From assembly GCF_900111275.1 (NCBI RefSeq), contig NZ_FOGR01000007.1:62001-126000 (forward strand): 64,000 nt of DNA. Reading direction: 5' to 3'. This document shows, piece by piece, positions 26,182-34,153 of this stretch. A program made the position numbers and the translations under genes. Positions within the stretch are counted from its first letter, which is position 1; each line of letters starts with the position of its first letter. The DNA comes from Rhizobium sp. NFR03. GTDB lineage: Bacteria; Pseudomonadota; Alphaproteobacteria; Rhizobiales; Rhizobiaceae. The notes below the pieces were generated by a model. That model was not told the origin of the DNA, searched no databases, and saw nothing but the letters and a program-made list of their open reading frames with translations.

Positions 26182-27174
26182 ATGAAGTTTTTCCGCTTCG
26201 CCGCACAGGTCGTCGTGATCTTCGGGTTGCTCGCGCAGGGCCATGCGCAGGCCGCCGAGGAGGCTCGTTTCCCGATCACCATCCATCATGCATTCGGTAC
26301 GACCATCATTGAAAAGAAGCCGGAGCGTGTGGCCGCGGTTGCCTGGGCGAACCATGAAGTGCCGCTCGCACTTGGCGTCGTCCCCGTCGGCATGGCACGC
26401 GCGAACTTCGGCGACGACGACAATGACGGCATTCTGCCCTGGGTCAAGGCGCGTCTCGATGAACTGGGCGGGGAGACGCCGGTGCTGTTCGACGAAGGCG
26501 ACGGTATCGACTTCGAAGCGGTCGCAGCGACCGATCCTGATGTTATTCTCGCGGCCTATTCCGGTATCAGCCAGGCAGATTACGACACGCTGAGCCAGAT
26601 CGCACCTGTCATTGCCTATCCGCAGGCGCCGTGGTCCACCGACTGGCGCGAGACGATCCGGCTCGACAGCGCCGGGCTTGGAATGGCGAAGGAGGGCGAG
26701 GCGCTGATTGCCGGGATCGAGGCCGACATCACCAAGACGCTCGTCGGACATCCGGAACTGAAGGGCAAATCGGCGATGTTCATCACGCATCTGAGTGCCT
26801 CTGACCTCAGCATCATCAATTTTTACACGACCAACGACACGCGGGTGAAGTTCTTCGCAGATCTGGGGCTGGCCTCGCCGAAAAGCGTTCTCCAGGCATC
26901 GCAGCCGGGGAAATATTCCGGGTCCGTCAGCGCCGAGCAGATCGACGCGTTCGATGATGTCGATATTCTTGTGACCTACGGAGATCAGGCGCTTTTCAAT
27001 TCGCTCAAGGCCAATCCGCTGACACGGCACATGCCAGCCGTTGCCAACGGTGCCCTTGTCATGCTCGGCAACGATCCGGTCGGCAACGCCGCCAACCCGA
27101 CGCCGCTTTCGATCCGCTGGGTGTTGAAGGATTACGTCGCGCGGCTGAGCGAGGCGGCCAAGACCCGGAAATGA
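26182..27174 (+). CDS. Iron-siderophore ABC transporter, substrate-binding protein
   Basis: The 330-residue product has a Sec signal (VIFGLLAQGHAQAAEE, cleavage near residue 25) without a lipobox Cys, then a class III binding-protein (FecB/FhuD) fold: ITIHHAFGTTIIEKKPERVAAV and later DVDILVTYGD. It collects the ferric siderophore released by the TonB receptor and delivers it to the two permeases. Its stop overlaps the next gene's start (ATGA). Ligand chemistry cannot be told. Confidence 0.9.
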   Translation: MKFFRFAAQVVVIFGLLAQGHAQAAEEARFPITIHHAFGTTIIEKKPERVAAVAWANHEVPLALGVVPVGMARANFGDDDNDGILPWVKARLDELGGETPVLFDEGDGIDFEAVAATDPDVILAAYSGISQADYDTLSQIAPVIAYPQAPWSTDWRETIRLDSAGLGMAKEGEALIAGIEADITKTLVGHPELKGKSAMFITHLSASDLSIINFYTTNDTRVKFFADLGLASPKSVLQASQPGKYSGSVSAEQIDAFDDVDILVTYGDQALFNSLKANPLTRHMPAVANGALVMLGNDPVGNAANPTPLSIRWVLKDYVARLSEAAKTRK

Positions 27175-28217
27175 CATCGGCCTCGATCAAAGCTCCCGCG
27201 CGCCTCCACGGCATGGTCGCCCGCTCCAGCCGCATGCGCGCGCTCTGGCTTCTCGCGCTCGTGGGTGTGCTCGCGCTGCTTGCGGCGCTGTCGGTCACCA
27301 TTGGCACACGCAGTGTCGCCTGGGCCGACATCATGGCGGCGGTGCGCGGCGGGCAGGAAACGATTGGACAGGCGGCCGTCGCACTTCGTATTCCGCGCAC
27401 CCTTCTTGCTGTGCTCTCGGGTGCCGCGCTCGGCCTTGCCGGCGCGATCATGCAGGGCGTGACGCGCAATCCGCTCGCCGATCCCGGCATTCTCGGCGTG
27501 AATATGGGGGCCTCTCTTGCCGTGGTCATCGGCGTGGCCTGGTTCGGGATCACCTCGGCGCAGGCCTATATCTGGACGGCGATCGCGGGTGCGGGCGGTG
27601 CGGCGGTCTTCGTCTATACCATCGGATCGCTCGGCCGCGGCGGGGCAACGCCGCTCAAGCTGGCGCTTGCGGGCGCTGCGACCTCCGTCGCTTTCGCCTC
27701 GCTGGTCATCGCGGTCGTTCTGCCACGCGGCGATATCGCAGGCGGCATCCATGCCTGGCAGATTGGCGGCGTTGGCGGTGCGACCTTTGAACGTGTGGTT
27801 CCCGTTCTGCCATTTCTGGGCATTGGCTTTGTCATCAGCCTCCTTTCCGCCCGCAAGCTGAACTCGCTGGCCCTTGGCGACGATGTCGCCGCTGGCCTTG
27901 GCGAGCATGTCGCAGCGGCCCGTGCCGTCGCTTCGCTCGGCGCCATCCTGCTTTGCGGTGCGACAACGGCCGTTTGCGGTCCGATCGGCTTTCTCGGCCT
28001 TGTGGTGCCGCACCTGTGCCGCACCCTGATCGGCGTCGATCACCGCTGGCTGCTGCCGTTCTCGGCTTTCGGCGGCGCGGCTCTGCTGCTCGGCGCCGAT
28101 ATTCTCGGGCGCATCGTGGCGCGGCCGGGTGAAATCGATGTCGGCATCATCACCGCGCTGATCGGCGCCCCGTTCTTCATCTGGATCGTGCGGCGGCAGC
28201 GGGTGAGGGAGCTGTGA
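27171..28217 (+). CDS. Iron-siderophore ABC transporter permease (FecCD family)
   Basis: The 348-residue product has about nine membrane helices and FecCD signatures: RIPRTLLAVLSGAALGLAGAIMQ-type block near residue 70 and NPLADPGILGVNMGAS, then GFLGLVVPHLCR before the last helices. The start overlaps the binding-protein stop, and the end overlaps the second permease start (GTGA). It forms the membrane channel as a heterodimer with the next product. Confidence 0.92.
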   Translation: MTSASIKAPARLHGMVARSSRMRALWLLALVGVLALLAALSVTIGTRSVAWADIMAAVRGGQETIGQAAVALRIPRTLLAVLSGAALGLAGAIMQGVTRNPLADPGILGVNMGASLAVVIGVAWFGITSAQAYIWTAIAGAGGAAVFVYTIGSLGRGGATPLKLALAGAATSVAFASLVIAVVLPRGDIAGGIHAWQIGGVGGATFERVVPVLPFLGIGFVISLLSARKLNSLALGDDVAAGLGEHVAAARAVASLGAILLCGATTAVCGPIGFLGLVVPHLCRTLIGVDHRWLLPFSAFGGAALLLGADILGRIVARPGEIDVGIITALIGAPFFIWIVRRQRVREL

Positions 28218-29254
28218 GCGTGCCGTCCCGAACAATCGATTTCCTTACCGATCATCGCCGTCGTCGTGCACGCCGTCATTTGACAGCGCTCGGCCTTCTG
28301 CTCGCGCTGGTGGTCGTCGTCTTCGGCATAACCCTCTCCGTCGGCAAGAGCATCGTCTCGCCACTGGATGTCCTCAGGGTGCTCTCGGGCGAGCCCGTTC
28401 CCGGCACGTCCTTCACCGTCGGGCAACTGCGCCTGCCGCGCGCGGTCCTCTCGATTCTCTCCGGCCTCTGCTTCGGGCTCGGCGGCGTCGCCTTTCAGAT
28501 CATGCTGCGCAATCCGCTGGCGAGCCCGGATATTATCGGCATCACCTCGGGCGCGGGTGCCGCAGCGGTGTTTGCCATCGTCGTTCTCCAGATGTCGGGG
28601 CCAGTGGTGTCGCTGCTGGCAGTCGGCGCCGGGCTTGGGGTTGCCTTGCTCGTCTACGGATTGTCGTTCCGAAATGGCGTCGGCGGCACGCGTCTCATCC
28701 TGGTCGGCATCGGGGTGTCTGCCATGCTGCAAAGCGTCATCGCCTATATCCTCTCAACCGCGCCCTCCTGGAGCCTGCAGGAGGCGATGCGCTGGCTGAC
28801 GGGCAGCGTCAACGGCGCCCAGTTGCAGCAGGCCCTGCCGCTTCTTCTGGCGCTTGTCGTCTTCGGCGGTATCCTTCTCAGCCGCACGCGTGATCTCGAA
28901 GCGCTCAGGCTCGGTGACGATACCGCTTCGGCACTCGGTGTTCGCGTCTCGCAAACCCGGATGCTGGTCATCATCTCCGCCGTCGGCATGATCGCGGCGG
29001 CGACCGCCGTCACCGGGCCGATCGCCTTCGTCGCCTTCCTCGCAGGACCGATCGCGGCGCGCATCGTTCGTTCGACCGGATCCCTGCTCCTGCCGGCAGC
29101 TCTGGTCGGGGCGATCCTTGTGCTTGTCGGCGACTATGTCGGGCAGGTGCTGCTGCCCAGTCGTTACCCTGTCGGTGTCATTACCGGCGCCCTTGGCGCC
29201 CCTTACCTCATTTTCCTGATCGTCCGCGTCAACCGGACAGGAGGTTCGCTGTGA
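28214..29254 (+). CDS. Iron-siderophore ABC transporter permease (FecCD family)
   Basis: The 346-residue second permease uses a GTG start overlapping the previous stop. FecCD blocks are LRLPRAVLSILSGLCFGLGG and NPLASPDIIGITSGAGAA, with ITGPIAFVAFLAGPIAARIV-like segment before the C-terminal helices. It shares the nine-helix topology with the first permease. The operon of overlapping genes implies equal stoichiometry. Confidence 0.92.
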   Translation: MSVPSRTIDFLTDHRRRRARRHLTALGLLLALVVVVFGITLSVGKSIVSPLDVLRVLSGEPVPGTSFTVGQLRLPRAVLSILSGLCFGLGGVAFQIMLRNPLASPDIIGITSGAGAAAVFAIVVLQMSGPVVSLLAVGAGLGVALLVYGLSFRNGVGGTRLILVGIGVSAMLQSVIAYILSTAPSWSLQEAMRWLTGSVNGAQLQQALPLLLALVVFGGILLSRTRDLEALRLGDDTASALGVRVSQTRMLVIISAVGMIAAATAVTGPIAFVAFLAGPIAARIVRSTGSLLLPAALVGAILVLVGDYVGQVLLPSRYPVGVITGALGAPYLIFLIVRVNRTGGSL

Positions 29255-30060
29255 CCGATCACTCCCTCGTCGCAACGGGACTTTCAGCCGGCTATGACGG
29301 CAAGGAGATCCTTAAAGGACTCGACCTGACGATCCCCACAGGCAGGATCACCGTGATCGTCGGCGCCAATGCCTGTGGAAAATCCACGTTCCTGCGCACG
29401 CTGTCGCGGCTGCTTGTCCCGACGAAGGGCCATGTGCTGCTTGACGGCAGGTCGATCCACCGCACGCCGGCGCGTCAGCTCGCCCGCACGCTCGGCCTGC
29501 TGCCGCAAGCGCCCATCGCGCCGGAGGGCATTACCGTCGCCGATCTCGTCAGCCGCGGCCGCCATCCTCACAAGAGCCTCTTCTCTCGCTGGACGCGGAA
29601 GGACGACGAGGCCGTGGATGGTGCGCTGACGGCCACCAGAACCTTCGATCTCGCAGAGAGGCCCGTCGACGAGCTTTCCGGCGGCCAGCGCCAGCGCGTC
29701 TGGATCGCCATGGCGCTGGCCCAGGAGACTGAAATCCTGCTGCTGGACGAACCCACGACCTTCCTCGACATCAACCATCAGATCGAGGTGCTCGATCTCC
29801 TGACAGATCTCAACCGCGAGCGCGGTACGACGGTCGTGATGGTGCTGCATGATCTGAACCTCGCGGCACGCTATGCCGATGTTCTCGTGGCGATGGCCGG
29901 AGGCCGAGTTCACGCTTTCGGCACGCCTGAAGAGGTGCTGACAGAAGGCATGGTCCACGACGTCTTTGGCCTCGAAAGCCGCATTGTCGAAGATCCCTTG
30001 TCCGGTCGCCCGATGATGCTGCCCATCGGACGCCACAGGATGGCCGGTATCGGGCGTTGA
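29251..30060 (+). CDS. Iron-siderophore ABC transporter ATP-binding protein (FecE family)
   Basis: The 269-residue cytoplasmic ATPase has Walker A GANACGKST (an Ala-Cys variant of the usual GPNGAGKST), Q-loop LLPQAP, signature LSGGQRQRVWIAMALAQ, Walker B ILLLDEPTTFLD and the H-loop LHDLN. GTG start overlaps the second permease gene. It completes the importer. Members of this group serve hydroxamate and catecholate siderophores, cobalamin or haem; the adjacent TonB receptor points to a siderophore. Confidence 0.94.
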   Translation: MTDHSLVATGLSAGYDGKEILKGLDLTIPTGRITVIVGANACGKSTFLRTLSRLLVPTKGHVLLDGRSIHRTPARQLARTLGLLPQAPIAPEGITVADLVSRGRHPHKSLFSRWTRKDDEAVDGALTATRTFDLAERPVDELSGGQRQRVWIAMALAQETEILLLDEPTTFLDINHQIEVLDLLTDLNRERGTTVVMVLHDLNLAARYADVLVAMAGGRVHAFGTPEEVLTEGMVHDVFGLESRIVEDPLSGRPMMLPIGRHRMAGIGR

Positions 30061-30119
30061 TCTTCGGCCCCGACGGATGTTACGCCGCATCCCGACCTTG
30101 CATCTCGATGGAGACAGCC

Positions 30120-30635
30120 ATGACGACCACGGATTATACGGCCTTCGTTGCCGCGCTGGCCGGAGAGGGGCAGCCGATGGCGGCCTATGCTGCTCTGGAG
30201 GCCCTGACGCAGTCGCTGGTCGGGGTGAAGCTCTTCACCATCATGACGAGCGACACGACGACACGCGTCGCCGAGCGGGTCTATTCCAATATGCCGGACC
30301 AGTACCCGGTCTCCGGCACCAAGCCCTATAACGAGACGCACTGGTCCGATATCACCCTCACGCAGCAGCAGACCTTCGTGGCGAACACGATCGAGGAGAT
30401 CGCTGCGGTGTTCGGCGATTACGAGCTCATCGATTCCCTTGGCTGCCAGTCGGTGATCAACGTGCCGATCGTCGTCGGGGGAACCGTGATCGGCACCATC
30501 AACTGCCTGCACGAGGCCGGTTTCTATACGCCGGAACGCGTTGCGGCAGCGGAGGCGCTGAAGCTTCCCGGCGCGGTCTGCATGCTGCTGGCAGCAGGCC
30601 GCAGCACGGATAGCGAAAACGTCGCCGTCGTCTGA
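30120..30635 (+). CDS. GAF domain-containing protein
   Basis: The 171-residue product, read from the ATG at 30120 (GGAG six bases upstream), consists of essentially one GAF domain: ALEALTQSLVGVKLFTIM at the start, CQSVINVPIVVGGTVIGTINCLHE in the middle, and a helical end. Such stand-alone GAF proteins may bind a small molecule or sense redox state; no effector domain is attached. It lies 59 bp after the siderophore ATPase and may be its last operon member. Function unknown. Confidence 0.75.
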   Translation: MTTTDYTAFVAALAGEGQPMAAYAALEALTQSLVGVKLFTIMTSDTTTRVAERVYSNMPDQYPVSGTKPYNETHWSDITLTQQQTFVANTIEEIAAVFGDYELIDSLGCQSVINVPIVVGGTVIGTINCLHEAGFYTPERVAAAEALKLPGAVCMLLAAGRSTDSENVAVV

Positions 30636-30658
30636 AGCGAGCGCCGGCCCGATCTCCC

Positions 30659-31549
30659 TCAGACGTCCGGCTGCTGGATCGATTGCAGCAGGGTTTCGCG
30701 CGCCGAGCGCAGGTGCTGCCGGCAGGCGCGCTCCACGGTCGGCAGGTCGCGGGTTTTCAGCGCCGCGATGTAATTCAGATGTTCCTGCACCGCCCGCGCA
30801 TTCCGTTCGCGGTCGTTCGCCTTGTTCCACTGGTAGTGATAGTGGAAGACGATGGTGATGATGTCGTAGAAATCGATGATGAAACGATTGCTCGACGAGC
30901 GATGCACCAGAAGGTGGAAGCGCTCGTCGAGTTCCGAGAAATCGCGGTACCGCGTGTCGATGTTCGCCAGCATGTCGCGATGGAGCGCCTCCATTTCCTC
31001 AAGATCGTGCCACGCCGGATGATCTTCCGGCAACGCGGCGAAACCGGCGGCGGAGCGGAGCTCGAACATCTCGCGGATCTCGGTCAGTTCCAGCGCAAAA
31101 TCACGGGTAAAGCCTTTCAATACCCAATGACTGTTCGGCCTCTTTTCGATCAGCCCGAAACGGCTGAAGCGGATGAGGAATTCGCGCACGCTGGTCGTGC
31201 CCGTGCCGATATCGCGGGCAAGCTCCAGCTCGTTGATCTGCATGCCCGGTTCGGCGCCGCCGGCGAGGATCCGCCGCATGAAGCTCCGCTCGATGATCTC
31301 CGCAAGCGAGCTGGTTTCTTCGGCCGAGAAGAAATCCGCAGGTCGCGGCGCGCGCAGCATGGCCTTGGTGCGCTTGTCCCAGGAGATGATCTCGAGCGTC
31401 TTCAGGTGTGTGAGAATGGCGCGCACGGTTGTGCGGCTCACGCCGAGGGACGTGCCGAGTTCAAGCTCGGAGGGAAGCGCATCGGCTTCTGCGATGAGTG
31501 TCAGACACCGGTTGAAGGCGTCCTTGAAGACCGTGTTCTGTTTCGCCAT
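30659..31549 (-). CDS. GntR-family regulator with FCD domain and extra N-terminal winged helix
   Basis: The 296-residue product has a conventional GntR winged helix at about residues 75-145 (PGMQINELELARDIGTGTTS and VREFLIRFSRFGLIE) and an FCD effector domain (about 150-285, with metal-binding His/Asp candidates). Unusually, residues 8-55 read as another GntR-like helix-turn-helix: PSELELGTSLGVSRTTVRAI. The length is about 60 residues above typical FadR/FCD proteins. It is divergent from the aldo/keto reductase and ribose-type importer genes, which it probably controls. Upstream of the reductase, a TCTATTGTAGA palindrome is a candidate site. Confidence 0.85.
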   Translation of the reverse strand: MAKQNTVFKDAFNRCLTLIAEADALPSELELGTSLGVSRTTVRAILTHLKTLEIISWDKRTKAMLRAPRPADFFSAEETSSLAEIIERSFMRRILAGGAEPGMQINELELARDIGTGTTSVREFLIRFSRFGLIEKRPNSHWVLKGFTRDFALELTEIREMFELRSAAGFAALPEDHPAWHDLEEMEALHRDMLANIDTRYRDFSELDERFHLLVHRSSSNRFIIDFYDIITIVFHYHYQWNKANDRERNARAVQEHLNYIAALKTRDLPTVERACRQHLRSARETLLQSIQQPDV

Positions 31550-31701
31550 TCCTGTTCCCGGTGCAATGGACAGGCCTGTTGCCGCCTGTCATCGCGCGCC
31601 CCGTATCCCCTTGTCCCCGACGCCGCATCGGCTGCCGTTCCAGCCTCCATAAGCGACATCTACAGGAGCAAGGGCGCGTCATCCAGCGCGCATAATACAA
31701 G

Positions 31702-31730
31702 TTGACGGAAAACTGTCTATTGTAGATAAA
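31702..31730 (+). promoter_or_regulatory. Promoter and candidate GntR operator for aldo/keto reductase gene
   Basis: TTGACG (31702-31707) as -35 and GATAAA (31725-31730) as -10 have 17-bp spacing. The palindrome TCTA-ttg-TAGA (31716-31726) sits in the spacer and -10, where a bound repressor would block RNA polymerase. TAGATAAA recurs upstream of the importer genes at 32948-32955. Confidence 0.45.
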
Positions 31731-31825
31731 ATAACAAATCGACGGATCTTGAGAGCCCACTTGGTGCTGACCAAGACGGCTCGGCCGTGGTCCGGATAGC
31801 AGGGGTTCAGACGGAAGATGATGCG

Positions 31826-32845
31826 ATGAAGACGCGTAAGATCGGCACGACAAACCTCTCCGTCACGGAATACAGCTTCGGCACCGCGCCGCTAGGCGGC
31901 ATGTACCGTACCTGCCCGCGCGACACGGCGATGGAGACGCTGGAGGCTGCCTGGGATTCCGGCATGCGGTTTTTCGATACCGCGCCGTGGTACGGCTTTG
32001 GGCTCGCCGAGAGGCGTGTCGGCGATTTTCTGCGGGACAAGCCGTCCGGCAGTTATGTGCTTTCCACGAAGGTCGGTCGGCTGTTGCGCCCCGTTGCCGA
32101 TGACAAAGTGCCGGATTTCGGCTTCGTCGATCCGTTGCCCTTCGAAACGGATTACGACTATTCCTATGACGGCATCATGCGCTCCGTCGAGTTCAGCTAT
32201 GCCCGCACAGGCCTCAACCGCCTCGACATCCTGTTCGTGCACGACATCGGCGTCTATACCCATGGCGCCGAGCGCAACGCCGTCTACCTCAGGCAGTTGC
32301 TCGATGGCGGCCTGAAGGCGCTGGACGCGCTGAAGTCGAGCGGCGCCATCTCCGCCTATGGTCTTGGCGTCAACGAGGTGCCGGTCTGCCTCGACGTGAT
32401 GCGCGAAGCCGATCTCGACTGCATTCTGCTCGCCGGCCGCTACACCCTTCTCGACCGGACCGCTGTTTCGGAACTGCTGCCTCTCTGCCACGCGAAAAAC
32501 ACCTCGCTGGTCGTGGGCGGCGTTTTCAACTCCGGCATCCTCGCGACAGGCGCGGTCGATGGCGCGCATTTCGATTACGGGCCGGCCTCGCCGGAGGTTC
32601 TCGAAAAGGTGTCAGCCATGGAGAAGATCGCGGCGTCTCAGGGCGTGTCGCTGGCCGCTCCGGCCATGCAGTTTCCGCTGCAGAACCCGCTGGTCGCATC
32701 GGTCCTTCTCGGCACGGCCAAGCCTTCCAGCCTGACGCGCAACATGGCGCTGGAGGCTCACCGGCTTCAGCCCGACGATTTTGGTCCATACGATGCGCAC
32801 ACCCTTGTCGCGCCCCCTTTGGGAACAGAAGCCGTGCGCGTTTGA
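31826..32845 (+). CDS. Aldo/keto reductase, L-fucose (D-threo-aldose) dehydrogenase-like
   Basis: The 339-residue product, read from the ATG at 31826, is a TIM-barrel aldo/keto reductase with the catalytic tetrad in place: D and Y in FFDTAPWYGFGLAERRVG, K in VLSTKVGRLL, H in ILFVHDIGV. The closest subgroup I recall comprises D-threo-aldose 1-dehydrogenase (L-fucose dehydrogenase) and pyridoxal 4-dehydrogenase. It would oxidise a sugar to its lactone with NAD(P). The ribose-type sugar importer begins 180 bp downstream, beyond a hairpin, so an L-fucose- or related-sugar route is plausible. Confidence 0.85.
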   Translation: MKTRKIGTTNLSVTEYSFGTAPLGGMYRTCPRDTAMETLEAAWDSGMRFFDTAPWYGFGLAERRVGDFLRDKPSGSYVLSTKVGRLLRPVADDKVPDFGFVDPLPFETDYDYSYDGIMRSVEFSYARTGLNRLDILFVHDIGVYTHGAERNAVYLRQLLDGGLKALDALKSSGAISAYGLGVNEVPVCLDVMREADLDCILLAGRYTLLDRTAVSELLPLCHAKNTSLVVGGVFNSGILATGAVDGAHFDYGPASPEVLEKVSAMEKIAASQGVSLAAPAMQFPLQNPLVASVLLGTAKPSSLTRNMALEAHRLQPDDFGPYDAHTLVAPPLGTEAVRV

Positions 32846-32856
32846 TCGGCGATGAG

Positions 32857-32878
32857 GCAGAGCCGGGGAGGGCTCTGC
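32857..32878 (+). terminator. Hairpin after aldo/keto reductase gene
   Basis: GCAGAGCC pairs perfectly with GGCTCTGC around a six-base loop, 12 bp after the stop. No T-run follows; it could be a partial terminator or mRNA-end stabiliser. Confidence 0.5.
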
Positions 32879-32947
32879 GTGCCGTGAGGATGCCGGTTGC
32901 AAGTTCGTCAGTCTTGGGTTAGCGTCGAAACCACAATATGTTTTTTA

Positions 32948-32955
32948 TAGATAAA
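32948..32955 (+). promoter_or_regulatory. TAGATAAA half-site upstream of sugar importer
   Basis: This octamer, in the context TATAGATAAAGAT, repeats the sequence seen over the -10 of the aldo/keto reductase promoter (31723-31730). It may be a second binding half-site for the divergent GntR regulator. Confidence 0.3.
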
Positions 32956-33026
32956 GATCGTATCGCCGCGTCTTCGGTACGGTTGGAGGAGAACGAAACA
33001 AGACGTTGTTGGAGGAGAACAACACC

Positions 33027-34031
33027 ATGACACTGCTGAACCACATTCTGTCGCGCCGCGCCTTCGCCCGTCGCTCGCTTGCAAGCGTCGCCGGCGCAGC
33101 GGTCATCGCCACAATGATGCCGATGGGCGCGGTTGCCCAAGACGTCACCATTCCGATCATCGTCAAGGACACGACTTCTTTCTATTGGCAGATCGTTCTC
33201 GCCGGCGCTCGCGCGGCCGGCAAGGACCTCGGCGTCAACGTGCCGGAACTCGGCGCGCAGGCGGAGACCGATGTGAACGGCCAGATCAGCATTCTGGAGA
33301 ATGCGGTTGCCGGCAGCCCCGCTGCCATCGTCATTTCGCCGACGGAGTTCAAGGCGCTCGGCAAGCCGGTCGATGAAGCCGCCAAGTCGGTTCCCATCAT
33401 CGGCATCGACTCCGGTGCGGATTCCAAGGCCTTCAGCTCGTTCCTGACGACCGATAACGTTCAGGGCGGGCGGATTGCAGCCGATGGTCTGGCTGCGGCG
33501 ATCAAGGAAGCGACCGGCAAGGACGAAGGCGAGATCGCCATCATCACCAACACGCCGGGTGCCGGCTCTCTGGAGCAGCGCAAGGAGGGCTTCCTCGATC
33601 AGATCAAGTCCAAATATCCGGGTCTGAAGGTCGTCGCCGACAAGTATGCCGATGGTCAGGCCTCCACCGGCCTCAACATCATGACCGACCTCATCACGGC
33701 GAACCCCAACCTCGTCGGCGTCTTCGCCTCCAACCTGATCATGGCGCAGGGCGTCGGTCAGGCCATTGCCGAGAACAAGCTGGGCGAAAAGGTGAAGGTC
33801 ATCGGATTCGACAGCGACGAGAAGACGGTCGGCTTCCTGAAGGAAGGCGTTCTCGCCGGTCTCGTGGTGCAGGATCCTTACCGGATGGGCTATGACGGCA
33901 TCAAGACGGCGCTTGCCGTCTCGAAGAAGGAGAAGGTCGAGGCCAACGTCGACACCGGCGCAAATCTCGTCACCAAGGCCAACATGGCCGATCCGAAGAT
34001 CGACGCTCTCCTCAATCCCAAGATCAACTGA
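33027..34031 (+). CDS. Ribose-type sugar ABC transporter, substrate-binding protein
   Basis: The 334-residue product is read from the ATG at 33027. Its N-terminal ILSRRAFARRSLASVAG contains SRRAF, close to the twin-arginine (Tat) motif, before a hydrophobic segment and VAQ cleavage region (about residue 38). The mature part is a type I (RbsB/peripla-4) sugar binder: IPIIVKDTTSFYWQIVLAGAR, then ENAVAGSPAAIVISP and VKVIGFDSDEKTVG. A TTGGAGGAGAAC element duplicated upstream (32983 and 33009) includes its ribosome site. A hairpin follows it. Confidence 0.9.
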   Translation: MTLLNHILSRRAFARRSLASVAGAAVIATMMPMGAVAQDVTIPIIVKDTTSFYWQIVLAGARAAGKDLGVNVPELGAQAETDVNGQISILENAVAGSPAAIVISPTEFKALGKPVDEAAKSVPIIGIDSGADSKAFSSFLTTDNVQGGRIAADGLAAAIKEATGKDEGEIAIITNTPGAGSLEQRKEGFLDQIKSKYPGLKVVADKYADGQASTGLNIMTDLITANPNLVGVFASNLIMAQGVGQAIAENKLGEKVKVIGFDSDEKTVGFLKEGVLAGLVVQDPYRMGYDGIKTALAVSKKEKVEANVDTGANLVTKANMADPKIDALLNPKIN

Positions 34032-34041
34032 AAATCGTCGG

Positions 34042-34075
34042 ACGGCAGGGCGCTGCGGGAGCAGGGCCTTGCCGT
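34042..34075 (+). other. Intercistronic hairpin after sugar-binding-protein gene
   Basis: ACGGCA-GGGC pairs with GGCC-TTGCCGT, six perfect outer base pairs with further inner pairing, between the binding-protein and ATPase genes. Typically such elements raise binding-protein mRNA relative to downstream genes. Confidence 0.4.
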
Positions 34076-34153
34076 TATCGATCCACGCGGTCGTGGCGCG
34101 CCTTGTCTGGACGAGGTTGCCGCGCCCGTGCTCGACCTCGAGAGGAGAGCCGA

